The notes under the pieces were generated by a model. The model searched no databases and was not told the DNA's origin. It worked only from the letters and a program-made list of their open reading frames with translations. A DNA stretch of 64,000 bases from a virus, in the IMG/VR virus record IMGVR_UViG_3300006316_000001, positions 42,816-106,815 of that record, one strand, 5' to 3'. Of the stretch, positions 6,488 through 14,770 are shown in pieces; the stretch's first letter is position 1, and each line of letters starts with the position of its first letter. Both the position numbers and the translations under genes were made by a program.

Positions 6488-6718
6488 ATGAAGACTATCG
6501 AACAATTGGTCAAGCATATGAAAGAAACATATGATGTGACCATCACTCCTGAAATGCAAAGCCGCATCGAAGGAATTAGAAAACCGACTAGCAAAACCGA
6601 TTTTCCAGGAATCACGTTGATCGCTCCATATCGTGGCCAGTTTGGTGTACATCGTATCATCGAAAAGGATGAATGCATCTTTTCTATATCTGATACATTT
6701 CTGACCGCAATTAAATGA
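6488..6718 (+). CDS. Hypothetical protein
   Basis: A 76-residue protein starting MKTIEQLVKHMKETYDV at ATG 6488 (AGAGG upstream), 29 bases after the tRNA. An in-frame ATG at 6464 lacks a ribosome site. The N-terminal half is helical and the C-terminal half beta-like. No family is recognised. It is spaced 10 bases from the zinc-finger protein gene at 6729. Confidence 0.7.
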   Translation: MKTIEQLVKHMKETYDVTITPEMQSRIEGIRKPTSKTDFPGITLIAPYRGQFGVHRIIEKDECIFSISDTFLTAIK

Positions 6719-6728
6719 GGATTTAACG

Positions 6729-7142
6729 ATGTCTCTTGATCAAAAACACCCAGATTACGCAAAACATGTTCTGATCACTAAAGGTGATGGGAAAGTTACA
6801 GCTTCAAACCTTTACATTTTCACTACTCGAAAGGAACGTCGCGGGTACTTTATCTGTGATAGTGAAGGTAATCCGCTGGAACCGCAAGTGATTAACGATA
6901 AGATCTCTGAGCCTTCAGTTCCTGAGATCACTACACAACCGATGCCTGACCTTCAGACATCTGATGTTGAAATCACTACACAGGCAACTCCTGAACTTGA
7001 AGTGAAAGAACCTGAGATCGAAGTCAAAGTCGATGAATCGGCTGTACCTGAAGACCTTGTTTGCCCTCATTGTGAAGCCAAAGCTCGCACTGAATCTTCA
7101 TATTTGAAGAATCATGGCGACAACTGCTCAATGAAGGTGTAA
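6729..7142 (+). CDS. Hypothetical protein with C-terminal zinc finger
   Basis: A 137-residue protein in three parts: a globular N terminus (residues 1-55), an acidic linker with repeated Pro-Glu-Ile-Thr-Thr-Gln motifs (about 56-108), and a C-terminal C2HC finger, CPHCEAKARTESSYLKNH followed by C (about residues 112-134). Two PEITTQ-like units suggest a flexible spacer. The finger could bind DNA or a partner protein. The start has GAGG upstream. Confidence 0.75.
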   Translation: MSLDQKHPDYAKHVLITKGDGKVTASNLYIFTTRKERRGYFICDSEGNPLEPQVINDKISEPSVPEITTQPMPDLQTSDVEITTQATPELEVKEPEIEVKVDESAVPEDLVCPHCEAKARTESSYLKNHGDNCSMKV

Positions 7143-7199
7143 GTTTGGTGTTGGGGGTAGTTTCCTCGCCCTCAGCGCCCTTTTGCCTAGGAGTGTGTT

Positions 7200-7595
7200 A
7201 TGATACCTGTTAAGTGTGTCGCTCCAGGATGTCGAACCATCGTTCGTGATCCAGGGCATAGTCGGTGCGAGCTCCACCGCAAAAAGCAAAAAGGGCATGC
7301 CAATAAGGTTCGCGCTGAACAGAGAAAAGTGCAGAACAAAGCGAAGTCCTTTATATACAATACAGCATCATGGAAACGTTTGTCTATTAAGAAGAGAACC
7401 GTTGATCCATTTTGTGAAGAATGTCTACTCCAGAATCCGGTAATCTATAAACAGGCTGACGTGGTCGACCATATTGTCGAACTTACTGATGGTGGTGAGC
7501 CATATCTTTGGACCAACCTCAGATCCCTCTGTCACGCTTGTCACAACCGGAAAACTGCTCAAGAAAAGAAAAAGCGAAAGCGCAATATTGTGTAG
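7200..7595 (+). CDS. HNH endonuclease, packaging-associated type
   Basis: A 131-residue protein. An N-terminal Cys/His cluster (CVAPGCR ... CELH) precedes a basic helix. The HNH core is FCEECL followed by VVDHIVELTDGG and LRSLCHACHNRKTAQE (about residues 80-123), with two CxxC-type pairs that bind the structural zinc. Small HNH nucleases beside terminase genes in HK97-type phages take part in genome packaging; this one lies two genes upstream of the large subunit. The stop codon falls inside a 13-bp hairpin (7591-7626). Confidence 0.88.
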   Translation: MIPVKCVAPGCRTIVRDPGHSRCELHRKKQKGHANKVRAEQRKVQNKAKSFIYNTASWKRLSIKKRTVDPFCEECLLQNPVIYKQADVVDHIVELTDGGEPYLWTNLRSLCHACHNRKTAQEKKKRKRNIV

Positions 7596-7626
7596 TGTCG
7601 TTCATCCCTTTGCGAACGGCACTACA
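7591..7626 (+). terminator. Strong hairpin at end of HNH gene
   Basis: TGTAGTGTCGTTC (7591-7603) pairs with GAACGGCACTACA (7614-7626) over 13 bp with one G-U, and includes the HNH stop codon. No U-run follows, so it may be an RNA-processing or stability element rather than an intrinsic terminator. Confidence 0.55.
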
Positions 7627-7646
7627 CAAACAATCGAGGATTTATT

Positions 7647-8531
7647 ATGTACATTAAAATAGGTATGCGTGAAATCGAACTTGATCTTGACGCAAAATAC
7701 CATGTGTATGGTGAAAACATCGATGCGCAAGCTGTTGTCGAAATGGACTTTGAGCATCTCAACTGGTTAGACCAACGTATTGTGTCGCAGAGCATCAACC
7801 TCAATCAGGAAATTTCAATACTATTCCATCCGGAAGTTGTCTCTAGCTTGGAGACTGAAATTGAGAACAGTCCTTTTTGGGAGAAAAACCGTTTCGAAGC
7901 TTTAGCCGTATTCAGACGTCTTCAACAGAAGACACCGGATGCAAAAGAAGACAAGCAGAAACGGAAGATGCTGAAGGAAGTTGATTTGAAAGAATCCAAG
8001 TACGTTCAGAAACGCTTCAGAGTCGTGAATATGCTGGTGTCCCGAGGGTATGAACGCCCTGACGCTATGGAATATTTGACCGCAGTTATTGAACAGAAAG
8101 GTTCAGGCGTCATGAACTTGAAGCCAGCTGAGATATGTGATTTCGTTGACATATTCACTGGTGCAGTTCAAGATCCAAATGAAACCCAGTATCATACACG
8201 TGATGATACTCGTCCTTGCACGTTGTACTATTTACAGTTCACTCACCAACAAACGGGTGAGACGTTCAAGAAAATAGGTATAACTGTGAGACCATTGGCT
8301 GAGAGATTTGTATTGGACGTTAAGACATTCGATCTTGACATTATCCATACAGTGGAACTTCCGGCTAATGAAGCAAAAGACATCGAAGCGGCTATCAAGA
8401 AAGAGTTTAAGCCATACAAGTACACCCCTGAAACCAAATTGCGTAAAGGTGGTGATACTGAATGCTTCACTGATGAACTTATTGATGCGTCCGTCATGAA
8501 GATGATGGGCAGAAACAAAGTTTCATTGTAG
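7647..8531 (+). CDS. Protein with C-terminal T5orf172/GIY-YIG-like domain; possible small terminase
   Basis: A 294-residue protein. Residues 1-180 are helical and charged, with KRFRVVNMLVSRGYERPDAM, and are not recognised. Residues about 190-285 begin LYYLQFTHQQTGETFKKIGI and continue with R and E residues (RPLAERF, ANEAKDIEAAIKKEF), the pattern of the T5orf172/MUG113 branch of GIY-YIG-like domains. The gene directly precedes TerL, where HK97-type phages keep the small terminase, and no other small-terminase candidate is visible, so the N-terminal part may have that role (inference). The start has GAGG upstream. Confidence 0.7.
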   Translation: MYIKIGMREIELDLDAKYHVYGENIDAQAVVEMDFEHLNWLDQRIVSQSINLNQEISILFHPEVVSSLETEIENSPFWEKNRFEALAVFRRLQQKTPDAKEDKQKRKMLKEVDLKESKYVQKRFRVVNMLVSRGYERPDAMEYLTAVIEQKGSGVMNLKPAEICDFVDIFTGAVQDPNETQYHTRDDTRPCTLYYLQFTHQQTGETFKKIGITVRPLAERFVLDVKTFDLDIIHTVELPANEAKDIEAAIKKEFKPYKYTPETKLRKGGDTECFTDELIDASVMKMMGRNKVSL

Positions 8532-8540
8532 AATTAACAG

Positions 8541-8560
8541 AAGGTCATTTAGATGGCCTT
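8541..8560 (+). terminator. Hairpin between 7647-8531 gene and terL
   Basis: AAGGTCAT-TTAG-ATGGCCTT forms an 8-bp stem with one G-U pair and a tetraloop, 10 bases after the stop codon. Only a short T stretch follows, so termination is probably partial. Confidence 0.45.
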
Positions 8561-8586
8561 TGATTAATTTTGCTAAGGATATTGTT

Positions 8587-10344
8587 ATGAATTATCTTAA
8601 GAAGGTAAAGAATTTCGATATGGAGCAATTCAACCATGGGGTTCCCGAATATAATATGACTTGGGAGTCCATGGACCAATATGCATACAATGTCATGATG
8701 GGAATTGTTCCCGTCGGAAAACAAGTAAAGTATTGTGTGGCTCGTTATATTTATGATCGAGTTACAAGAAAAGATTTAGAATTGAGAACTCACGAAGTAG
8801 ATGAGTTGTGTCAATTCGCTGGTCTGTTGAAACACGTTAAAGGTCCATTGAATGGTAAGCCTGTCGAGTTGATGAACTGGATGGTATTCGTTCTTGGTAA
8901 CATCTTCGGATGGTATCACAAAACTGGGCATAAGAAAGGTACGCGAAGATTCACCAAAGCATTCACATTAGTTGCTCGTGGTAATGCAAAATCTTTCTTA
9001 TGTTCCATTGTTGCTCTTTGGACTCAGTTGACCTCACCCAACGGTTCTCCGTCATGTTATTCAGTTGCTCGTCAACGGGATCAGGCGAGAATCGTTTTTG
9101 ACGATGCGTCTAAGATGCTTAGAAATGCTGATCCTATTTTGAGGCGTTGGTTCAAACCCCACGCCCATGATATGGAGTGTATATTCCAAGATGGTATCTT
9201 TAAACCGATGTCGTCAGATTCTCAATCGTTGGATGGGCACCGTGTTGCTTTGGGTATCGCTGATGAGCTACACGCTCACCACAGTGGTGAACTCCTTAAC
9301 ACATTATTGTCTGGTACGACAGCTGTTAATGATCCTCTAGTATTCTCAATATCTACCGCTGGTAAACAGTTGGAAGGTGTTTGTGTTTCAGAGAGGAATG
9401 TTGTGCGCTCAATCAATGAAGGCTTCGAAAAAGAGGATTCATACTTCGGTATCGAATATGCCCTTGATGAAGATGATGATTGGGATGACGAGAGTTGTTG
9501 GTATAAATCCAACCCATCTCTTGGACATGCTGTGAGTATTGACGATTTGCGTGGTAAGGTTGTTCGTGCTAAGAATAACGTAGTTAACCGCGTTGATTTC
9601 CAGACCAAGCACTGTAACATATTTGTGAACACCAATGATAATCCATATTTGGACATCTTGGAACTTCAAATAAAATGTGCCAGAGAAGACCAGAAACTGT
9701 CAGACTATGTCGGACGGGAATGTTTCGGTGGTCTCGATTTGGCGCAGAAAACGGATTTGACCGCTCTAGCATTATTGTTCCCTGAGAAAGATGGTTCATT
9801 GACTGCTTTCTTCCGGCACTACCTACCTGAAGGTGCGTTGGAAAAACAGACCGCAGGTCGTTATGAAGCATATCTTCAGTGGGAAGAAGAAGGACACATG
9901 ATATTCACGGAAGGTTTTTCCACGGATTATGCGTTCATAGAAAAGGACATTCGTTGGGCTGCTAAGAATTTCGATCTTCAGCAAGTTGGGTTTGACCCAT
10001 ACGCTGGTACGCAGCTAGCACTTGGCCTTATCAAAGATAATATTGATATGGTCGAGGTTCGCCAAGGCTATGCGAGTTTGAGTGAACCTGCCAAGTTATT
10101 CCAATCTCTAATCGTCGACGGCAAATTCAACTATCAGGATTCTGACAAAGTCTTTGAGTGGTGTGCATCAAACTCTGTTTGTAGCGCCGACCTCAACGAG
10201 AACATCAAAGTCCATAAGGCGAAAGATAAGCCTCATGACAAGGTTGACTCTATTGTTGCCTTGATTACTGGCTTGGCTCTTGCCAAGTTGAAAGAACCTA
10301 AGAAGAAATCACCATACCGTAAACGGGGTATGTTGGTTGTTTAG
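8587..10344 (+). CDS. terL: Terminase large subunit (HK97 type)
   Basis: A 585-residue packaging motor. The ATPase domain has Walker A LVARGNAKSF (residues 128-137) and Walker B ALGIADELHAH (221-231). The nuclease domain has acidic metal ligands in GGLDLAQKTD (381-390), VGFDPYAG (about 475) and DKVDSIVAL (about 560). The Walker A carries Ala where many relatives have Gly (RGNAKS against RGNGKS), which occurs in the family. I chose ATG 8587 with AAGGA upstream. Portal and protease follow, as in the HK97 head module. Confidence 0.95.
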   Translation: MNYLKKVKNFDMEQFNHGVPEYNMTWESMDQYAYNVMMGIVPVGKQVKYCVARYIYDRVTRKDLELRTHEVDELCQFAGLLKHVKGPLNGKPVELMNWMVFVLGNIFGWYHKTGHKKGTRRFTKAFTLVARGNAKSFLCSIVALWTQLTSPNGSPSCYSVARQRDQARIVFDDASKMLRNADPILRRWFKPHAHDMECIFQDGIFKPMSSDSQSLDGHRVALGIADELHAHHSGELLNTLLSGTTAVNDPLVFSISTAGKQLEGVCVSERNVVRSINEGFEKEDSYFGIEYALDEDDDWDDESCWYKSNPSLGHAVSIDDLRGKVVRAKNNVVNRVDFQTKHCNIFVNTNDNPYLDILELQIKCAREDQKLSDYVGRECFGGLDLAQKTDLTALALLFPEKDGSLTAFFRHYLPEGALEKQTAGRYEAYLQWEEEGHMIFTEGFSTDYAFIEKDIRWAAKNFDLQQVGFDPYAGTQLALGLIKDNIDMVEVRQGYASLSEPAKLFQSLIVDGKFNYQDSDKVFEWCASNSVCSADLNENIKVHKAKDKPHDKVDSIVALITGLALAKLKEPKKKSPYRKRGMLVV

Positions 10345-10368
10345 GTATAAAAATGTCGGGAGACCACA

Positions 10369-11709
10369 ATGAATTTTATTTCTAAAATAAAGGGTGCATT
10401 AAGTGGTACATCAACTCCAGTCAAGCCTTATGTTCCAGAAATGAAACAGAAGGCGAATCCGTACAGTGATAATTCATTTTTCGGCAGCTTAGGTGTTAAA
10501 TCATCATACGCTGGCGTTGACGTCAATTATACGAGCGCAATGAGACACAATGATGTTTACACATGTGTTCGTATAAAGGCTGAATCATTAGGACAACTTC
10601 CTATTCAGCTATACCGTCACAACGCAGATCGAAAAACGAGAATTACATCAGGACGTGAATACAAGATATTCACGCAGAAACCTAACGCATATCAGACATG
10701 GCAAGATTTCATTGAGCAATACGTTGCATCATTAGAAATCCAAGGCAACTTTTATGCTGAGATTAAGCGAAATACATACGGAAACGTGTATGAGATTGTA
10801 CCATTCAGATACCAGAACAACGTGAGCGTTGAGATGGATTCTTATGGTCGTGTGTACTACACATACTCAACTAACGATGGCAAAGGGCGAGTCGAAAAGA
10901 AGACATACGCTCCTTCATCAATACTACACGTTAAATTGTTCACCACAGATGGCTATCGAGGATTATCCCCGATAACTCAATGTGCGAGAGCAGTGGGTGT
11001 CGCAATCGCAAGTGAAACCACCGCAGCTACAATGTTCGAAAAAGGAGCAAAGCCTGCAGGTGTGTTACAAACAGACGAAGTGTTCGATGATGACGATGAT
11101 TCTATAAACCGTCTTCGCGACCAATGGCAAGAATTATATGGTGGACCTGATAACTCGGGTAAGATCGCCATCCTTGAATCAGGTTTGAAATTCCAATCTG
11201 TTTCATTGTCTGCTGTTGATTCACAACTTCTGGAACAACGTAAATTCACTCGTGAACAAATCTCATCAATCTTCAGAGTTCCATTACACATGCTTCAAGC
11301 AGCTTCCGGTATGAAATATGCCTCGGTTGAGGGTAACAATAAATCTTTCTATAAAGATGCGTTGATGCCTTTGGCTATTAAGTTGCAGAATGCGATTAAT
11401 GAAATTCTACCAGAGAACCATACCATTAAAATGGACGAGAAAGAATTCGTCCGTGGCGACCGTGAGTCGCATGTTAAGACAGTCAAGGAAGAATTGACTG
11501 CTGGGTTTATCTCTATCAATGAAGGTCGAATCGAATTAGGTTATCAGCCAGTCGAAGGTGGCGATGTATTTGCTGTACAGACGAATAACTTGACGTTCGG
11601 GCGTTATGATGAACTACCATCAGTTGAGGAACAGATGAAATCTAAGAATCCATCCAGTCCTGAGCCTAAACCTGATGCCCCTCCGAAGGAGAGTAACAAT
11701 GGCACGTAA
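10369..11709 (+). CDS. Portal protein (HK97 family)
   Basis: A 446-residue protein with the family's landmarks: an N-terminal segment YTSAMRHNDVYTCVRIKAES, the central LPIQLYRH, the stem region around FRVPLHMLQAASGMKYASVE and a proline-rich tail. Twelve copies would form the DNA channel at one capsid vertex. The start has GGGAGACC upstream. Its last 11 bases overlap the start of the protease gene in another frame, which couples their translation. Confidence 0.93.
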   Translation: MNFISKIKGALSGTSTPVKPYVPEMKQKANPYSDNSFFGSLGVKSSYAGVDVNYTSAMRHNDVYTCVRIKAESLGQLPIQLYRHNADRKTRITSGREYKIFTQKPNAYQTWQDFIEQYVASLEIQGNFYAEIKRNTYGNVYEIVPFRYQNNVSVEMDSYGRVYYTYSTNDGKGRVEKKTYAPSSILHVKLFTTDGYRGLSPITQCARAVGVAIASETTAATMFEKGAKPAGVLQTDEVFDDDDDSINRLRDQWQELYGGPDNSGKIAILESGLKFQSVSLSAVDSQLLEQRKFTREQISSIFRVPLHMLQAASGMKYASVEGNNKSFYKDALMPLAIKLQNAINEILPENHTIKMDEKEFVRGDRESHVKTVKEELTAGFISINEGRIELGYQPVEGGDVFAVQTNNLTFGRYDELPSVEEQMKSKNPSSPEPKPDAPPKESNNGT

Positions 11710-12856
11710 AATGCAAACAAAAGGTTTTGACCAAAAGATTATCATCAAGTCCAAGGATGACGCACCGGAAGGTACATTCGTGGCATATGGTAATGTGTTT
11801 GGCGTGAAAGATAACGCTGGTGACATCACAGTCAAAGGCTGTTTCTCAAACACAATTAAAAAGCATAAGTCTGAAGGCACAATGCCTCGCTTATTGGCGC
11901 AACACGGACATCGTATGATGCCTATTGGTATCATAACTGATATGATTGAAGACGAAAAAGGTCTTCGCTTTGAAGGTCAATTCTGCCTTGAGACGCAAGC
12001 TGGCTCTGAAGCCCACGCTCTTTGTAAGATGGGCGCAATCGATCAGTTTAGTATCGGTTACGTGACACTTGATCAAGAGATGACAACTAAAGGTAATCTG
12101 TTAAAAGAACTTGACGTTGCTGAAATTTCTCTTGTGACTTTCGCTTGTAATGAACATTCAACATTAGTGGACGTTAAGTCAGCAGTGGAGAATGAAGAAT
12201 TGACCCCGCGCCTTCTTCAGAAAGCGATCCGCGATGCATTCGGTCTTTCTAAACGTCAGTCTGAAGCAGCTATTAATGCGATAAAAGCGACTGAGCGTGA
12301 AGAAGTTGAAGAAGAATCCACCGAAGTTAAAGAACTTGGGTTGGACGAAGCGTTCCGCGTCAAAATGTCAGAAGCTCCGGAACTTACTAAGTTCTCCGAC
12401 GGACTTGAAGTCAAGTCCCTTGGCGATAAGTCTTTCCAACAGGTTCTTTCTGGAATCAAATCAGCTCTGGTTGAACCAATCGGTCACTGGGATTTCTATC
12501 TTGATGATGTATTTGAATCTAAAGGATATGTCGAATTCTGTGACTACCGCGCTCGCAAGTACAAGCATGCTGAGTTCGAATGGATGATGGACGACATGGG
12601 CGAAGTTCAAGTGACTTCCTTCAAGACTGGCACCAAAGAATACGGCACAACATTTGTTGTTGATGCTGAAGATGGCGTTAAAAATAACGTTGACGACATC
12701 GAATCTAAACACGAAGATGAAGAAACTGTTGAATCATTAGCAGCGAAACTTCTTGGTGTTGATTTCGAGACCAAAGAAGAATCGGATGTTGAAAATAACA
12801 CAAAAGCCGATGATATTGATCTCGAAACTATTGATCTAACTGAATTGCTCAAGTAA
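11699..12856 (+). CDS. Prohead maturation protease with C-terminal extension
   Basis: A 385-residue protein. Residues 1-165 form the HK97-type (U35/S78) prohead protease: FVAYGNVFGVKDNAGD, the catalytic-His region LLAQHGHRM, and IDQFSIGYVT with the nucleophile Ser, then ELDVAEISLVTF. After a Glu-rich linker (about 195-215) comes a second globular part (about 240-335, containing GHWDFYLDDVFESKGYVEF) of unknown function, and an acidic tail. The extension may act as a scaffold, because the linked capsid gene has its own delta domain (inference). The start overlaps the portal gene by 11 bases. Confidence 0.9.
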   Translation: MARKMQTKGFDQKIIIKSKDDAPEGTFVAYGNVFGVKDNAGDITVKGCFSNTIKKHKSEGTMPRLLAQHGHRMMPIGIITDMIEDEKGLRFEGQFCLETQAGSEAHALCKMGAIDQFSIGYVTLDQEMTTKGNLLKELDVAEISLVTFACNEHSTLVDVKSAVENEELTPRLLQKAIRDAFGLSKRQSEAAINAIKATEREEVEEESTEVKELGLDEAFRVKMSEAPELTKFSDGLEVKSLGDKSFQQVLSGIKSALVEPIGHWDFYLDDVFESKGYVEFCDYRARKYKHAEFEWMMDDMGEVQVTSFKTGTKEYGTTFVVDAEDGVKNNVDDIESKHEDEETVESLAAKLLGVDFETKEESDVENNTKADDIDLETIDLTELLK

Positions 12857-12872
12857 GTGGGGGAACCACTTA
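12854..12872 (+). terminator. Hairpin after protease gene
   Basis: TAAGTGG-GGGAA-CCACTTA is a perfect 7-bp stem that includes the protease stop codon. There is no U-run. With a second small hairpin (12890-12903) it forms the untranslated leader of the capsid gene and may adjust capsid mRNA level or stability. Confidence 0.45.
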
Positions 12873-12957
12873 ATTGACGGATGACTCTTTGTGGTGGTCC
12901 ACATAGATAAATCCAAACACATCTTTTATTATAATCCCTCATTTAAGGATACATACA

Positions 12958-14211
12958 ATGTCTGCTATTGAACAAATCAAAGAAGCTCAAACACTAGCTG
13001 TTAAAGAAGCAACGGCTCCACTGAACGAAAAACTAGACCAACAAGAACTTGTCATCAAAGAACAAGGTGAACTGATCACATCACAAACTGAGCTTCTTGA
13101 AGAAGTTAAGCAAACTGTTGCTGATCTTGAATCTAAGCACTCTGATCTGGTTCCTGCTTCTGTGGAAGTGTCTGAAGTTAAATTCGACCGCAAAGTGCTG
13201 AACCAAAAGCTACGTGATCTATTCACTGGCGATAAAGGTGTTGACCTTGCGAATGTTGACACTAAAGCTCTTGCTGTTGGTGGTACTGGCGGTGAAGCCC
13301 TAGCTATCGATGAAGAACTAGGTCGTCGCGTTATCGAGCGTTCTCGTGAAAACGTTGCAATCCTTGGTCTAATCGGTTCTAAGTCTGTAAGTTCTGTTAA
13401 CTATCGTGAGATGGTTCTTCGTAACTATCCTGGTACTGCTAAAGGTATCGAGAACGTTGCTGGTACTGACTGGAATGCGACAGCGACACAGACTTACGAA
13501 CAGGTTGTGATGCAAGTTGCTAAGCAATACGCGAAGCCACAAATCACACACGAAGCTGCACGTGACCCACACATCGACCTAATGGCGCATCTTGAAACAC
13601 TACTAGCTGAAGAAATGTCTCGTTACTGGGCTCTTCAAGTTCTATTCGGTGATGGTCGCCCTGATAACCTTCGCGGTATCCTATCAAGCAAACGCGCATC
13701 ACTTGGTGCTGGCTCAGAATCTCGTAAAGATGCTGCTGAGCGTGACTTCGACTTCTACAAAGTTGTACCATCAACTGAAGCCGCTAAACTTGGTTCTGAT
13801 CATGAAGAGATCATCGACAACATGATTGATCTGACTATCGAAGTTCCAACTCAGTACCTATCTAATTCATCTTACACGATGAACCGTCGTACTCTGGGTG
13901 TTCTTCGTAAGATCAAACAATCTACGGATGGTACTGATCTTCGTCCTCTGATCCAATTCGAAGCTGGTAACTTTACTCTTGTTGGCTATGGTGTTAACAT
14001 CGAAGACTACATGCCTGATGTTGCGACTGACTCAATGCCGATCATCTTTGGTGATCTTTCTCGCGCATTCGTTCTTATCGACATCGATGACGAGTACCTA
14101 GTTGACCCATACACCACAGATGGTGTTGTTACGCTGAAGTCTACTTCTCGTAAAGGTGAAATTGTTCAGAACAACGATGCTATCGTTATTCTGTCGTGTG
14201 AAGCAGCATAA
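12958..14211 (+). CDS. Major capsid protein (HK97 gp5-like) with delta domain
   Basis: A 417-residue capsid protein. Residues 1-100 are a charged coiled coil, the delta (internal scaffold) domain expected to be removed by the upstream protease. The HK97-fold domain begins near LAVGGTGGEALAIDE (105-119) and includes GDGRPDNLRGILSSKR and the C-terminal VDPYTTDGVVTLKS. Codon use is strongly biased toward common codons (for example CGT and GGT), as expected for the most abundant protein. A strong terminator follows at 14233. A shorter paralogue is encoded at 3626-4750. Confidence 0.95.
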   Translation: MSAIEQIKEAQTLAVKEATAPLNEKLDQQELVIKEQGELITSQTELLEEVKQTVADLESKHSDLVPASVEVSEVKFDRKVLNQKLRDLFTGDKGVDLANVDTKALAVGGTGGEALAIDEELGRRVIERSRENVAILGLIGSKSVSSVNYREMVLRNYPGTAKGIENVAGTDWNATATQTYEQVVMQVAKQYAKPQITHEAARDPHIDLMAHLETLLAEEMSRYWALQVLFGDGRPDNLRGILSSKRASLGAGSESRKDAAERDFDFYKVVPSTEAAKLGSDHEEIIDNMIDLTIEVPTQYLSNSSYTMNRRTLGVLRKIKQSTDGTDLRPLIQFEAGNFTLVGYGVNIEDYMPDVATDSMPIIFGDLSRAFVLIDIDDEYLVDPYTTDGVVTLKSTSRKGEIVQNNDAIVILSCEAA

Positions 14212-14232
14212 TCTCACTTCATAGTGAAACAC

Positions 14233-14256
14233 GGGAGACCTCGGTCTCCCATTTTT
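14233..14256 (+). terminator. Intrinsic terminator after capsid gene
   Basis: GGGAGACC-TC-GGTCTCCC, an 8-bp GC-rich stem, is followed by ATTTTT. It lies 21 bases after the capsid stop. Confidence 0.9.
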
Positions 14257-14281
14257 AATCTAACATTCTCGGAGAATGAAA

Positions 14282-14611
14282 ATGTCTAAAACATATGAAG
14301 GTACAAATCCGGCTGTCGATCACACGAACGCGGCAACGGTTCCGGCTGGTGTTACTATAGCAGAAAACATTGACTTTGACGGTCAAGCTCGCGGCATTGA
14401 TGAAATTGCTGTGCAACTTGACGCCATTTTCGATCATGCTGTAGCTGGCACTATGACAGTCGAACACAAAGCTCAATACGCTAATCTGATGCGTCAACTT
14501 GGTACAGTTCTACAGAACACTTCAATTGAAGGTTTACGTGGCAAAGCGACTGGCGCGACTCCAGCAGCAGGTTCACTATCCGAATCTCTTGCTGTGATCT
14601 TTGCTCTGTAA
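14282..14611 (+). CDS. Small structural protein candidate between two terminators
   Basis: A 109-residue protein beginning MSKTYEGTNPAVDHTN and rich in Ala, Gly and Thr. I prefer ATG 14282, 7-8 bases from GGAG; the ATG at 14276 is too close. It is flanked by strong terminators (14233 and 14639), so its transcript is insulated. Position next to the capsid gene and compact size suggest a head decoration or neck-associated protein, but there is no motif to prove it. Confidence 0.75.
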   Translation: MSKTYEGTNPAVDHTNAATVPAGVTIAENIDFDGQARGIDEIAVQLDAIFDHAVAGTMTVEHKAQYANLMRQLGTVLQNTSIEGLRGKATGATPAAGSLSESLAVIFAL

Positions 14612-14638
14612 TTGAGTTTCCTGATTACAAAAAATGAA

Positions 14639-14674
14639 GCCCACTGGTCGCTTAGAGCACTAGTGGGCTTTTTT
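14639..14674 (+). terminator. Intrinsic terminator
   Basis: GCCCACT (14639-14645) pairs with AGTGGGC (14662-14668) and is followed by TTTTTT. It ends the 14282-14611 transcript before the connector genes. Confidence 0.92.
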
Positions 14675-14689
14675 GTTTAGGGGGTTCTG

Positions 14690-14770
14690 ATGAGAACAAA
14701 AATAATTTCTGTGGATATGTCGGAAGACATAGTAGGCACAGATGAAGCTATGCAGTCATTCTCGAATTGA
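14690..14770 (+). other. 5' fragment of the connector gene in another frame
   Basis: ATG 14690 has an excellent ribosome site (GGGGG). It encodes 26 residues, starting MRTKIISVDMSEDIVGTDEA, before TGA 14768. The fragment resembles the usual N terminus of gp6-type connectors, and the downstream reading frame continues that pattern (RIEDDYDIEL) one frame away. It therefore looks like the true gene start separated from the rest by a +1 frame change near 14753-14768. Confidence 0.55.

Noticed and set aside
12930-12935. TATAAT upstream of the capsid gene as a strong promoter
   Set aside because: No acceptable -35 at 16-18 bp and no extended -10; left as a weak possibility only.
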